Source: Cellulosilyticum sp. (GTDB lineage: Bacteria > Bacillota > Clostridia > Lachnospirales > Cellulosilyticaceae). Taken from it: 61,566 nucleotides of DNA. The notes beneath the pieces were generated by a model, which saw only the letters and a program-made list of their open reading frames with translations, did not search any database and had not been told where the DNA came from. The DNA is taken from positions 1-61,566 of the forward strand of contig JAFOHG010000015.1 of NCBI GenBank assembly GCA_017421915.1, in the 5' to 3' direction. The translations under genes and the position numbers were made by a program. Shown piece by piece: positions 8,489-17,548 of this stretch (positions within the stretch are counted from its first letter, which is position 1; every line of letters starts with the position of its first letter).

Positions 8489-8980
8489 TTACCTTGTTTT
8501 AGGTGGCGTAATAAAACGATTGACAAGTAAAGCAATAAAACTTCCAAAAAACGTTTCTACTACACGATTAACTGTATAAAATAACGGTGCTTTATCTGCA
8601 TTAGCAGTGGTTACTGCTAAAAATACAATACATCCAATAGGAATCCATGAAGGACGATGGAGTAGATTAAAACACTGAATGGTTATAATAATACCTATTG
8701 AAATTAATAAATAGGTAATAAGTTTAGTCAAATAAAAGGATAAACCTAGTGTTTGAATATATCGGCATAGACATAAAAAAATTAAGCCTAAAATCCCACC
8801 AAGAAGGGTACCTAGGCTACGAGTTAATGCGGCTTGTATAGAGTCATTGACCGTATTTTGTATACAGAATATAACCGTCATACAGGCGAAAAATGGTTCA
8901 GATGGTGAAATTAATAAACACAAAAAAACTGCCAATGCCGTTTTTAATGTGCGAAGTCCTATATTAGTAATTTGCGGCAT
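8489..8980 (-). CDS. Aromatic acid exporter (ArAE_1)-like membrane protein
   Basis: A 163-residue membrane protein with about five hydrophobic segments, similar to the N-terminal membrane half of ArAE/FUSC exporters: GLRTLKTALAVFLCLL, a Pro/Phe-rich turn (SPSEPFFACMTVIF), and RSLGTLLGGILG. The start at 8980 is preferred over the ATG at 8989 because AGGAG touches the latter but lies 9 bases before the former. Only the membrane half is present and no cytoplasmic domain follows. Full-length family members often carry one, so it may be a short form. It converges with the CPBP gene. Confidence 0.7.
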   Translation of the reverse strand: MPQITNIGLRTLKTALAVFLCLLISPSEPFFACMTVIFCIQNTVNDSIQAALTRSLGTLLGGILGLIFLCLCRYIQTLGLSFYLTKLITYLLISIGIIITIQCFNLLHRPSWIPIGCIVFLAVTTANADKAPLFYTVNRVVETFFGSFIALLVNRFITPPKTR

Positions 8981-9144
8981 AAAAGGCATCTCCTATAATA
9001 AATAATAATATTATGTTAAGTGACAAATAAAAGGAAGTCAACAACTAAAATTAGGATAAAAAGGAAGAAGTATTTGATAGATATTTTAAAAAGATTGCGA
9101 TATAATTTATAATATTTAGTAGAAAATATCATGGAGGTATAAAA

Positions 9145-10185
9145 ATGGAACAAAAATATGTAGATTTTGCTGTTCAAAAAACAGTAGAGCTTTTAGGAAT
9201 AGATAGTCCTACAGGTTACACACAAGAAGCGGCAGACTTTGTTTATAGTGAATTTGCAAAATTAGGTTATGATGTAAAGTATACTAATAAGGGTGGTGTT
9301 ATTGTAGACTTAGGTGGTAGCAATACAGAGGATGCACTTTTAATTGAGGCGCACATGGATACATTAGGTGGAATGGTTGCAGAAGTAAAATCTAATGGAC
9401 GATTACGCATTACAAATTTAGGAGGCCTTAATGCTAATAATGTAGAGACAGAAGAATGTAGAGTGGTTACTAAATTTAATGGAAACTATGAAGGAACCTT
9501 TCAATTGATTAATGCTTCTGTTCATGTAAATGGTGATTATAGCACTACAGCACGTAAGTTTGAAAATATGGAAGTGGTTCTAGATGAAATCGTTGACTCT
9601 GCTGAAGAAGTGAAAAAACTAGGAATTTCTATAGGAGATTTTGTATGCTTTAATCCTAGAACTAAAGTAACAGAAAAAGGCTATATTAAAAGTCGTTTTT
9701 TAGATGATAAGCTTAGTGTAGGTATTTTACTTGGACTAGCACAATATTTAAAAGAAAAAGCAATTACACCAAAGAGAAGAGTTTATCTTCATATTACAGT
9801 ATATGAGGAAGTAGGACATGGTGGTGCTGCCTCTGTACCAGAAGGCGTTACAGAAGCTATAGCAGTAGATATGGGCTGTGTTGGGGAAGGACTACAATGT
9901 ACAGAAAGACAAGTTTCTATTTGTGCAAAGGATTCTACAGGTCCATTTTCTTATGAAGTTGTAAAAAAACTTATAGCAGCAGCTCAAAAAGAAAAAGCGG
10001 ATTATGCAATAGATATTTATCCATTCTATGGTTCTGATGTTAAGACAACATTGGCAGCAGGAAATGATATTCGTCATGGATTAATTGGCCCAGGAGTATA
10101 TGCTTCTCATGGATATGAACGTAGTCATAAAGATGGAGTGATGAATACCTTGAAAGTATTAAAGGGCTATTTAGAGATAGAATAA
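9145..10185 (+). CDS. M42 family metallopeptidase (aminopeptidase)
   Basis: A 346-residue co-catalytic zinc aminopeptidase of clan MH. Expected metal and catalytic residues are in order: the His and Asp in EAHMDTLGG, the bridging Asp in RFLDDKLSVG, the Glu pair in YEEVGHGG, the Asp in DMGCVGE, and the C-terminal His in SHGYERSHKDG. M42 enzymes (PepA/FrvX/TET) form large cytoplasmic complexes that trim peptides. An ATGGAGG precedes the start. It is monocistronic with a strong terminator. Confidence 0.9.
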   Translation: MEQKYVDFAVQKTVELLGIDSPTGYTQEAADFVYSEFAKLGYDVKYTNKGGVIVDLGGSNTEDALLIEAHMDTLGGMVAEVKSNGRLRITNLGGLNANNVETEECRVVTKFNGNYEGTFQLINASVHVNGDYSTTARKFENMEVVLDEIVDSAEEVKKLGISIGDFVCFNPRTKVTEKGYIKSRFLDDKLSVGILLGLAQYLKEKAITPKRRVYLHITVYEEVGHGGAASVPEGVTEAIAVDMGCVGEGLQCTERQVSICAKDSTGPFSYEVVKKLIAAAQKEKADYAIDIYPFYGSDVKTTLAAGNDIRHGLIGPGVYASHGYERSHKDGVMNTLKVLKGYLEIE

Positions 10186-10200
10186 TGGTGATAATGAATG

Positions 10201-10247
10201 AAAGAGGTCTCAGACTAGAAAGTTATCTAGTTTGAGACCTCTTTTTA
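10201..10247. terminator. Bidirectional terminator
   Basis: Perfect 19-bp stem starting AAAGAGGTCTCAGACTAGA (10201-10219) with its complement ending at 10244, then TTTTT. It lies between the converging peptidase and alarmone synthetase genes. Confidence 0.9.
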
Positions 10248-10276
10248 TGATTAATTGATTTAGTTATTGTTAGCGG

Positions 10277-11077
10277 TTATTTGATTAATGCTTTAAGTTG
10301 ATTAATTTCTTGTTGTTGTTTTTCAATCATATTTTTGTAACTTGCTTCTTTTTCACACCAATCTTTTTCTAGTGTATAGATAAGAGAAGCCATTTCATCT
10401 ACACTACCAATAATACGATTGAATAAAAGAAGATTAGATTTAAGGATTTCAGGAATATCTGTATGTGAATAGCGTAATTGATGGTCAATTTCACCATAGC
10501 CTTCTTCAAAAATAGTTCTTACTTGAATTTCAGCAATGACTTTTCTATTAGTAGGATAAAATTCTACAAGATAATGAACAGATCTATAACCTGATGCACG
10601 TGAGCGAACTTCAATATTTAGATTCTTAAAGTTTTCTATATTATCTCCTTCACGCACGTTAGCAGTAATTTCAATAACTTTCCAAGTCTTTGTAATAAAT
10701 TCATGTATTTCTTGCCATTGTTCTTTAAAAATATGAATCACTCTAATACCAATTAAATCGTTAATTTCTTCTTTATAATTCTCTATTGTAAACTCAAAGT
10801 CATCCCCATATTTTTCTTTTCTATCCGCAGTTTTTCTAATTACTTTTTCAATAAGACCATCAGGGTCTTTCATTCTAGATTTTACAGTATGAATACTTTT
10901 TTGGGAGCGGAGGATATTGGCGATAAAATCACCATGATTTTGATAAGCATGCGTTAGAATGAGATAATCATCATAAATATCAGATAGTAGGTGGGGGTTG
11001 ATATTATTTTCTTCAATTAATTGTAAGGTATAGGGATACTTAGCTAAAAATGTTTCCAGATTAAATTTTGATGTCAT
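10277..11077 (-). CDS. RelA/SpoT-domain small alarmone synthetase (GTP pyrophosphokinase)
   Basis: A 266-residue protein with a stand-alone ppGpp synthetase domain (about residues 45-235) and a C-terminal coiled coil. Family motifs visible are IGIRVIHIF, the substrate tyrosine loop YRSVHYLVEF, and EIQVRTIFEEGYGEIDHQLRY. No hydrolase HD domain is present, so it resembles RelP/RelQ enzymes that make (p)ppGpp from GTP/GDP and ATP. It is somewhat longer than RelQ (about 210) because of an N-terminal helical part. The start at 11077 is chosen because AAGGAG lies 7 bases upstream; the ATG at 11083 is too close to it. Confidence 0.88.
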   Translation of the reverse strand: MTSKFNLETFLAKYPYTLQLIEENNINPHLLSDIYDDYLILTHAYQNHGDFIANILRSQKSIHTVKSRMKDPDGLIEKVIRKTADRKEKYGDDFEFTIENYKEEINDLIGIRVIHIFKEQWQEIHEFITKTWKVIEITANVREGDNIENFKNLNIEVRSRASGYRSVHYLVEFYPTNRKVIAEIQVRTIFEEGYGEIDHQLRYSHTDIPEILKSNLLLFNRIIGSVDEMASLIYTLEKDWCEKEASYKNMIEKQQQEINQLKALIK

Positions 11078-11246
11078 AGTCATACTCCTTAACTTAATAA
11101 ATAGCGTTAAAGTCCATATTGTAATCATAATGGTTATTTTTGATTTATTATAAACTTTCTTATAGGATTCGTAAACTTATGATAATAAATTAGGCTTAAA
11201 AAGGATAGAAACACAAGTACAAAATTATTTTATTGGCAAAAAGAAA

Positions 11247-11274
11247 TTGACAAAACAAAGTTATCAGATATAAT
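11247..11274 (+). promoter_or_regulatory. Sigma-A promoter of the flavodoxin operon
   Basis: Consensus TTGACA (11247-11252) and TATAAT (11269-11274) separated by 16 bases, 50 bases before the flavodoxin start. Confidence 0.75.
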
Positions 11275-11286
11275 AAATAATATAAA

Positions 11287-11301
11287 TGAAAATCAATATC
11301 A
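11287..11301. promoter_or_regulatory. Fur-box-like site
   Basis: TGAAAATCAATATCA matches the 7-1-7 Fur core TGATAATnATTATCA at 12 of 14 positions and lies just downstream of the -10 box, where binding would block transcription. Flavodoxins are classic Fur targets because they replace ferredoxin under iron limitation. Binding is inferred. Confidence 0.55.
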
Positions 11302-11323
11302 ATAAAATAAGAGGAGGAAAGAA

Positions 11324-11743
11324 ATGATTAAAGTAATTTATTGGAGTGGAACGGGAAATACTAAAAATATGGCAGAGTATATTGGTCAAGGCATTAAAGA
11401 AAAAGGTAAAGAGGTAGATGTTCTTGAAATATCAAATGCAACTGAGAATGATATAGTATCTGCGGAAATTTTAGCACTTGGATGTCCAGCAATGGGATGT
11501 GAAGAGTTAGAAGATTCAGAAGTCATTCCTTTTATTGAGGCAAATGAAGCTTTAATGAAAGATAAAAAAGTCGTACTTTTCGGTTCATATGGATGGGGAA
11601 ATGGTGAATGGATGGAAACATGGAAAGAACAAATGGAATCACTAGGTGCTAAATTAGTAACAGATCCACTTATTGTAAATGAGTTTACACAGGGCCAAGA
11701 TGAAGAGATTTGTCTTGGTTATGGTAGACAGATTGTAGGTTAA
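11324..11743 (+). CDS. Flavodoxin
   Basis: A 139-residue short-chain flavodoxin. The FMN phosphate loop SGTGNTKNMAEYI is at residues 8-20, the ring-binding loops lie in GCPAMGCEELED and FGSYGWGNGEWM, and the length is that of clostridial flavodoxins. It carries electrons at low potential and can replace ferredoxin. AGGAGG precedes the ATG. The consensus promoter and a Fur-like box upstream suggest iron control. The stop codon overlaps the next possible start, so it is co-transcribed with the DUF3793 gene. Confidence 0.93.
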   Translation: MIKVIYWSGTGNTKNMAEYIGQGIKEKGKEVDVLEISNATENDIVSAEILALGCPAMGCEELEDSEVIPFIEANEALMKDKKVVLFGSYGWGNGEWMETWKEQMESLGAKLVTDPLIVNEFTQGQDEEICLGYGRQIVG

Positions 11744-11769
11744 TGATGTCATACTGGAGAATCAATAAG

Positions 11770-12354
11770 ATGAAGGATAAAAGAGTTATTTTTTATGATA
11801 AAATTAAGCAATTAGATGATGTAGAGTATTTAACATATTACTTAAAGTATCAGTTAGCACCTGTAATTATGGGATGTAAACCTTCTATTACACTTTCATT
11901 AGGTAAAAAAGAAGGAAAAAAATTTTCTAAGATTAAAATACTTAAGGTGATTAATGGTTTAGGCCTTAAAGGAATTATTTTAAGAGAAACATCTACAGCC
12001 CATATTGTACTGGCATACTGTAAATGTAGCATAGAAAATATACTAGCAAGTCCTAAAGAAAGAGAAGTGTTGGAGCAGTTGGGTTATCCATTACATTCAG
12101 CATATGCTGCTTTAGCTTACCTAAGAAAACGTTATGAATATTGTCACTGCCCACCAGAACTTGGAACTTTTCTTGGTTTTCCAGTTGAAGATGTAAAAGA
12201 CTATATGTGTGGTACAAAAAAGAAATGTTTATTATGTGGCTATTGGCAGGTATATAATAACCTTTGTGAAGCAGAAAAGATTTTTAAGGCTTATGATAAG
12301 GCAAAAGAAACGATGCTAACCTCATTATTAGATGAACTGATAAAAATTAGTTAA
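11770..12354 (+). CDS. DUF3793 family protein
   Basis: A 194-residue protein of the clostridial DUF3793 family, often found next to flavodoxin; biochemical role unknown. Visible features are the N-terminal LTYYLKYQLAPVIMGCKPS segment, the middle RKRYEYCHCPPELGTFLGFPVEDV stretch typical of the family, and a cysteine set (CHC, CGTKKKCLLCGYW) that could bind metal. The start at 11770 is preceded by TGGAG; an in-frame ATG at 11743 overlapping the flavodoxin stop is the alternative. Shared transcription with flavodoxin suggests a link to iron or redox homeostasis. Confidence 0.82.
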   Translation: MKDKRVIFYDKIKQLDDVEYLTYYLKYQLAPVIMGCKPSITLSLGKKEGKKFSKIKILKVINGLGLKGIILRETSTAHIVLAYCKCSIENILASPKEREVLEQLGYPLHSAYAALAYLRKRYEYCHCPPELGTFLGFPVEDVKDYMCGTKKKCLLCGYWQVYNNLCEAEKIFKAYDKAKETMLTSLLDELIKIS

Positions 12355-12363
12355 TAAAGCAAT

Positions 12364-12420
12364 AAAAGTTCCTTTTTTGATAAGATGTACAATTCTTATT
12401 GAAAAAGGAACTTTTATTTT
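12364..12420 (+). terminator. Terminator of the flavodoxin operon
   Basis: Stem AAAAGTTCCTTTTT (12364-12377) with AAAAAGGAACTTTT (12402-12415) followed by ATTTT. Confidence 0.8.
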
Positions 12421-12518
12421 GGATTATTTTTTTGTTAAAATTCTCTTAGAATTGATTTTTTATAAAAAAATACTGATATAATTTAAAAATGTGTTTTAGA
12501 AAGAGTATATATAAAGTG

Positions 12519-12530
12519 ATTGATATCAAT
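12519..12530. promoter_or_regulatory. Perfect 12-bp palindrome upstream of the MBOAT operon
   Basis: ATTGATATCAAT lies in the 266-base AT-rich gap between the terminator and the MBOAT start. Apart from it the gap holds only weak -10-like hexamers and the near-repeat AAGGATTAAGG / AAGGATTAAGG at about 12590-12610. It could be an operator; nothing else supports it. Confidence 0.25.
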
Positions 12531-12686
12531 TTTAATGTAAATTTTTAAAAGAAAGAGTATAATAGACAATGAATTTTAAAATTAAAGAAAGGATTAAGGA
12601 AGGATTAAGGTTGATATAGTATACTTATTACAAATAACAGAGGTGAAAGATAAAAATAATAAAAATAAGAATGAAGGGAGTAAAAT

Positions 12687-14108
12687 ATGTTATTTTCAAG
12701 TACATTTTTCTTGTATGTATTTTTGCCTATAGTATTAATTATTTATTATGGGCTTTGCAAAAATCAAAACACTAGGAATAATGTTTTATTATTATTTAGT
12801 TTATTATTCTATGCTTGGGGGGAACCAAAGTTTGTACTAGTTATGCTAGTATCTATTTTAGCAAACTATTACTTTGGACTATTAGTAGATCGAACAAGGC
12901 ATACTCCTAAAGTAAAGCTTTACTTAATAACAATGGTTGTTTTTAATTTAACCATTATGGGAATTTTTAAATATTTAGGATTTTTAGTACAAAGTATTAA
13001 TGATATAAGTAATCTTGGATTGACAGTACCACAAATTGCATTACCAATAGGGATTTCTTTCTTTACATTTCAAAGCATTTCTTATGTAATCGATGTATAT
13101 AGAGGACATGGAAAAGTTCTTAAGAATCCATTGGATGTAGGGTTATATATTGCATTTTTCCCTCAGTTAATAGCAGGACCTATTGTACGTTATGAAACAA
13201 TTGCAGAAGAAATTCATGGAAGATGTGAAACTGAAAAAGATTTTGCCGATGGTATTGTAAGATTTATTATTGGACTTAGTAAGAAAGTATTATTATCCAA
13301 TCAATTTGCATTAATTGCAGATAAAGCCTATGATTTAGAAGGGGCTGGAAGATTAACAGTTGCTTTTGCATGGCTTGGGGCAATCAGTTATATGCTTCAA
13401 ATTTATTTTGACTTTGGTGGGTATTCAGATATGGCTATTGGTTTAGGCAAAATGTTTGGATTCCACTTTAATGAAAACTTTAATTTCCCTTACATTGCAA
13501 AATCAGTTTCAGAGTTCTGGAGAAGATGGCATATTTCTTTAAGTACATGGTTTAGAGATTATGTCTATATTCCACTTGGAGGAAATAGAGTAAGTAAAAT
13601 GAAGCATTTACGCAATATCTTTATTGTATGGTTACTTACAGGAATATGGCATGGCGCAAACTGGACCTTTATTGCATGGGGTGTCTATTTTGGGATTATC
13701 TTAATTATTGAGAAGTTTACAGGACTAGGAAATTTCGTATCAAAATCAAAAGTAATTGGTCATATATATACGTTATTTCTTGTACTAATAAGCTGGGTTC
13801 TTTTTAGAGCTAATAGCATAGGTGATGCTGTAAGCTACATAGGTTATATGTTTGGACAGCATGATGCAATATTAATGAATGATTTAACTTACTTATATTT
13901 GAAAGAAAACATATACATTTTAATAATAGGTATATTAACTTGTTTACCATTTAGTAAACTTGCAAGAAATCTTTTTGACAAAGTAAATCCAATGATGCAA
14001 AAGGCTATGAAGATATTAGCAATGCTTACACTCATTTTATTATTCTTTGTTTCAGTTTCTTACTTAGTAAAAGGAACTTATAATCCATTTATTTATTTTA
14101 ATTTCTAA
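12687..14108 (+). CDS. MBOAT family O-acyltransferase (AlgI/DltB-like)
   Basis: A 473-residue polytopic membrane protein (about 11 segments) of the MBOAT family. Hallmarks are LPIGISFFTFQSISYVID, the FFPQLIAGPIVRY segment, FWRRWHISLSTWFRDYVYIPLGG, and the active-site His in GIWHGANWTFIAWG. AlgI-like proteins move acetyl groups across the membrane for O-acetylation of extracellular polysaccharides. GAAGGGAG precedes the ATG. A DHHW/AlgX-like partner follows after 12 bases, then a two-component system, so the four genes look like one operon. The polymer modified is unknown; no glycan synthesis genes are adjacent. Confidence 0.92.
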   Translation: MLFSSTFFLYVFLPIVLIIYYGLCKNQNTRNNVLLLFSLLFYAWGEPKFVLVMLVSILANYYFGLLVDRTRHTPKVKLYLITMVVFNLTIMGIFKYLGFLVQSINDISNLGLTVPQIALPIGISFFTFQSISYVIDVYRGHGKVLKNPLDVGLYIAFFPQLIAGPIVRYETIAEEIHGRCETEKDFADGIVRFIIGLSKKVLLSNQFALIADKAYDLEGAGRLTVAFAWLGAISYMLQIYFDFGGYSDMAIGLGKMFGFHFNENFNFPYIAKSVSEFWRRWHISLSTWFRDYVYIPLGGNRVSKMKHLRNIFIVWLLTGIWHGANWTFIAWGVYFGIILIIEKFTGLGNFVSKSKVIGHIYTLFLVLISWVLFRANSIGDAVSYIGYMFGQHDAILMNDLTYLYLKENIYILIIGILTCLPFSKLARNLFDKVNPMMQKAMKILAMLTLILLFFVSVSYLVKGTYNPFIYFNF

Positions 14109-14120
14109 GGAGTATACAAA

Positions 14121-15314
14121 ATGAAAAGATTAAGTTTTGAAAGAATAGGTATTATTTTATTTTGTGCTACTCTTATTGGGAGTGGTGCATTCACATTACT
14201 AGGACAAGCTAAACCTATAGCAAAAGCAACACTTAATGGAGTTAAACAGGGGTATACATCTAATGGTGTAAGTGGCATGATAGAAGGCGGAATTAGCGGA
14301 TTAGAAAATGGTGTTAATGAAAATGTCTATGGGAGAACATCATATATTAATTTATTTGGACTTTCATCAAAACTTTTAAACAAGGACTATATTATGGAGA
14401 CTAATGTTTCTAATAGTGTTGTTAAAGATAATAATGATAAATTGCAATTTATTTGTTTTGAGGTAGATACACAGCCTTATGTGGAAGAAATAGCAAAAGT
14501 AAAAGAGGTACTTGATGAATTAGATACACCATTAGTTTATGTTCAAACACCAGTTAAGACAATTGATGGATATACTCAAATGCCTATAGGTATAACAGAT
14601 TATGCAAATAGTAATACGGACCGTTTCATGAAGCAGTTAGCAGATAAAGGAATTAATACAATTGATTTAAGAAAAAATCTAAAGGAAAGTAGCTTAGATT
14701 TAGGGGATGCCTTTTATACAACTGACCATCACTGGAAAACACAAACGGCTTTTTGGGCAGTTGGTCAGGTAACGAATTATCTTAAAGAAAGTATAGGGCT
14801 TGATTTAGATCCAAAGCATTTCTACACAAATGAAGAGAATTATGAATCTGTATTTTATGAAAAGAACTTTCTTGGATCTCAAGGACGTCGAGTAGGTAAA
14901 TATTATGGGGGAGTAGATGATTACACATTAATGCTTCCAAAATATGATACGGATTATACAGTAACTATTAATAAATCTAATAGCTCTACAACAGAAGAAG
15001 GTACATTTAAAGATGCTTTAGTTAAATACAATCTTTTAAGTCCAACGGATATTTTTACAAATCGTTATGCAGCTTATTTTGGAGCAGACTTCCCAGAAGT
15101 TATTGTTAAAAACCATTCTGCTAATAATGATATGAAAGTACTTATTTTTAAAGATTCATTTGGCTTACCATTCTCTGCTTTCTTTTCTACAATGGTAGGA
15201 GAAACCAGATTATTAGATACAAGATATTATGATGGTGATGTAGAAGAATATATTAGAGCATATAATCCAGATTTAGTACTTTATGTTTATAAGTCTATTA
15301 ATACACAAGCTTAG
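14121..15314 (+). CDS. DHHW family protein (AlgX/AlgJ-like O-acetylation partner)
   Basis: A 397-residue exported protein with an N-terminal signal anchor (residues 5-27, IGIILFCATLIGSGAFTLLG) and an SGNH-hydrolase-like extracellular domain. The signature TDHHWKTQ is at about residues 200-207, and IFKDSFGLPFSAFF near residue 350 carries the expected Asp-Ser nucleophile region. Such proteins receive acetyl groups from the MBOAT protein and place them on the polysaccharide. GGAG lies 8 bases before the ATG, and the gene sits between the MBOAT and regulator genes. Confidence 0.87.
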   Translation: MKRLSFERIGIILFCATLIGSGAFTLLGQAKPIAKATLNGVKQGYTSNGVSGMIEGGISGLENGVNENVYGRTSYINLFGLSSKLLNKDYIMETNVSNSVVKDNNDKLQFICFEVDTQPYVEEIAKVKEVLDELDTPLVYVQTPVKTIDGYTQMPIGITDYANSNTDRFMKQLADKGINTIDLRKNLKESSLDLGDAFYTTDHHWKTQTAFWAVGQVTNYLKESIGLDLDPKHFYTNEENYESVFYEKNFLGSQGRRVGKYYGGVDDYTLMLPKYDTDYTVTINKSNSSTTEEGTFKDALVKYNLLSPTDIFTNRYAAYFGADFPEVIVKNHSANNDMKVLIFKDSFGLPFSAFFSTMVGETRLLDTRYYDGDVEEYIRAYNPDLVLYVYKSINTQA

Positions 15315-15325
15315 GAGGCAAGAGG

Positions 15326-15997
15326 TTGATAAAGGTACTACTTGTAGAGGATCATATCAAAATTAGTGAAAATATTAGGTTGTATCTCAAAGATGACTTT
15401 GAGGTACAGCCTGTTTTTAGTGGAGAAGATGCCATCTTATATCTTGAGGCGTATACGTATGATTTAGTCATATTAGATTTAATGCTTCCAGGAATAGATG
15501 GCATGAGTGTATTATCCTATATTAATGAAAAAAATTTACCTGTGGGTGTAGTTATGCTTACAGCTAAAGAAGATTTGGGTGATAAACTTAAAGCATTTGA
15601 TTTAGGGGCGCAAGATTATTTAATTAAACCTTTCTTTATGGAAGAACTAAAGGCACGCATGTATGTGATTTTAAAAAGATTAGGAAAGATATCTGAAAAA
15701 AATAGCTTAGTTTTTAAAGAACTTAAAATGGATTTACAAAAGAAAAGTATCTTTATTGGTGAGAATAAAATTGAACTTAATGAAAGACTCTATCATTTAT
15801 TGGAGTATTTTATGCTTAACCAAGGTATTCTACTATTTAAAGAACAAATCTTTGCACGTGTCTGTGGATATGATAGTGATGCTTCTACAGAAATTGTGGA
15901 AGTTTATATTAGTCACCTAAGGAAGAAATTAGGACAGTATGACTACGGAAAATATCTAAAGACAAAAAGAGGAATGGGTTATATGTTAGAGGAGTAG
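15326..15997 (+). CDS. OmpR-family response regulator
   Basis: A 223-residue regulator with an N-terminal receiver domain (acidic pocket near VEDH, phospho-acceptor Asp in LVILDLMLPGIDG, Lys in DYLIKPF) and a C-terminal winged helix (ARVCGYDSDASTEIVEVYISHLRKKLG). The start is TTG at 15326, placed 7 bases after AGGAGG; no ATG fits. It follows the DHHW gene by 11 bases and precedes its kinase by 4, so it is likely co-transcribed with the O-acetylation genes and may control them. Confidence 0.93.
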   Translation: MIKVLLVEDHIKISENIRLYLKDDFEVQPVFSGEDAILYLEAYTYDLVILDLMLPGIDGMSVLSYINEKNLPVGVVMLTAKEDLGDKLKAFDLGAQDYLIKPFFMEELKARMYVILKRLGKISEKNSLVFKELKMDLQKKSIFIGENKIELNERLYHLLEYFMLNQGILLFKEQIFARVCGYDSDASTEIVEVYISHLRKKLGQYDYGKYLKTKRGMGYMLEE

Positions 15998-16001
15998 TAG
16001 A

Positions 16002-17255
16002 ATGAGAAAGGATATTTTTTCTAATACAAGACGTAACATTATGGGGATTAGTATTGGGATTGTTATAGGAACGTTAATGATTTTTGCAATCATTACTCAG
16101 GCAATGTATGAAGAAAATTTATTTGATGAAGCAGATCAACAGCTCTTAACTCATAAAAATATGATTATTAATGATGCACATATACAATATTTAGATGGAG
16201 ATGTGCTAGAAGTTATTTTACCATCCCCTTTAGTTAAGGAACTTATTAATTATGTGTGGAAAGATGGAAAGCTAATTAAAGAAAGCCCTCATCCATACAA
16301 AGGAAGTAGTAAGTATCCTAAATTTCCAAATGGAGTTATGAATAAGATTGTTCAAATTCAAGATGCGCAATATCATTATAGAGGCATACAATTTGACTAT
16401 GAGGGATGTAAAGTGCAGCTTTTACTTAGTGTAGATTCACAGATAGCATCTTTAAAAAGCTTACAATATGCTTTACTAAAGGCTTTTTGTATTTTAGTAG
16501 TAGTAGGTTTAATTGTTTCATTTTATTTAGCCAAAATAGCACTCAAACCATTATATAGAGCGTATAATAAGCAGGCAGCTTTTATTCAAGATGCTTCCCA
16601 TGAGATGAGAACACCTTTAGCTGTTATTAAGGGTAAGTTAGAGATTATAGTAAGAATGCCACAGGATAAGATTGAAACACATTATGACGAGATTTCAGGC
16701 ATAATGTGTGAAATAAGTGGATTAGAAAAATTAAATAAAGACTTATTACTATTATCAAAAGAAGATATGGGTGGCATTTTAGAAATAAAGAAGACTACAA
16801 TACACTCTTTTTTTAAAGAGATTGTAGAATTTTATAGTGCATTAAGTGAACTTCACAATCTTGAATTTCTTTATGAAATAATGATACCTTCTATAGAAAT
16901 AGAATGGGACTTAGTTAAGGTAAAGAGGTGCATTGGCATTTTATTAGAAAATGCAATAAAGTACTCTAATGAAAATGGTAGAATTACTTTAAAGGTAGTA
17001 GATGAAGACAAGTTAATAAAAGTAATTGTTTCAGATACAGGAAGAGGCATATCAGAAGAAGAACTAAAGAAGATTTTCAATCGTTTTTATAGAAGTAATG
17101 AAGTTAGAGCATTGGGCATTGAGGGGAGCGGTATTGGGCTGAGTTTATTAAAATCTTTAGCTTATACCATGAATATTAAGATAAAAGTAGAATCTGAATA
17201 TGGAAAAGGAAGCTCTTTTATATTGTGGATTCCTAAAAAGATGACGAATGCATAA
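16002..17255 (+). CDS. Sensor histidine kinase
   Basis: A 417-residue membrane kinase: first membrane segment at about residues 13-34, an extracellular sensor of about 120 residues, a second segment at 158-178, the dimerization/phosphoacceptor helix with QDASHEMRTPLAVIKG, and an ATPase domain with the N box ILLENAIKYSNENG, G1 box VSDTGRGIS and GIGLSLLK. No HAMP domain is obvious. It pairs with the response regulator 4 bases upstream. The signal is unknown; operon membership suggests cell-envelope sensing. Confidence 0.92.
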   Translation: MRKDIFSNTRRNIMGISIGIVIGTLMIFAIITQAMYEENLFDEADQQLLTHKNMIINDAHIQYLDGDVLEVILPSPLVKELINYVWKDGKLIKESPHPYKGSSKYPKFPNGVMNKIVQIQDAQYHYRGIQFDYEGCKVQLLLSVDSQIASLKSLQYALLKAFCILVVVGLIVSFYLAKIALKPLYRAYNKQAAFIQDASHEMRTPLAVIKGKLEIIVRMPQDKIETHYDEISGIMCEISGLEKLNKDLLLLSKEDMGGILEIKKTTIHSFFKEIVEFYSALSELHNLEFLYEIMIPSIEIEWDLVKVKRCIGILLENAIKYSNENGRITLKVVDEDKLIKVIVSDTGRGISEEELKKIFNRFYRSNEVRALGIEGSGIGLSLLKSLAYTMNIKIKVESEYGKGSSFILWIPKKMTNA

Positions 17256-17354
17256 TAATAGTTTATAATAAAATGGAAAAAAATACCTGAGTTAAAAAGA
17301 TAATAAGAGACATACTATTATTGTAAAACCAAACCGGATGAGGAGGTAAATTAT

Positions 17355-17441
17355 ATGCGATATTATAATGGCCGACACATTCTGAGCCGAGGATTGAGTT
17401 ATGTAGCTTTAGCTGGAGCTTATCCACCAAAAAGGTATTAG
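17355..17441 (+). CDS. Small ORF, 28 aa, with strong RBS
   Basis: ATGAGGAGGTAAATTAT precedes an ATG that opens a 28-codon frame. The peptide is basic and aromatic at the start (MRYYNGRHILSRGLSY), with a short hydrophobic middle and a PPKRY end. It is not recognised. It is followed by a hairpin-rich stretch and a strong terminator, so the segment 17340-17593 looks like a self-contained small transcript. The ribosome binding site is one of the best in the window, which is the main argument that it is translated. Confidence 0.5.
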   Translation: MRYYNGRHILSRGLSYVALAGAYPPKRY

Positions 17442-17458
17442 GTTTTGTTTTATGAAAA

Positions 17459-17510
17459 GCATATAGGAGATCAGTTACATCAGCGATGTCTGGATAGCCA
17501 TATTATATGC
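17459..17510 (+). other. Structured RNA-like segment after the small ORF
   Basis: GCATATA (17459-17465) pairs with TATATGC (17504-17510) and encloses a second hairpin, CAG-tt-ACATC (17472-17481) with GATGT-CTG (17485-17492). It lies between the 28-aa ORF and the terminator. It could be part of the mRNA or an independent small RNA. Confidence 0.35.
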
Positions 17511-17548
17511 TAGTATGTATTAACACATTGACATGTATTAATACACAC

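Noticed and set aside
12519..12530. ATTGATATCAAT as a Fur box for the MBOAT operon
   Set aside because: It is palindromic but matches the 7-1-7 Fur core poorly; the genes have no iron connection. It is kept only as a low-confidence palindrome.
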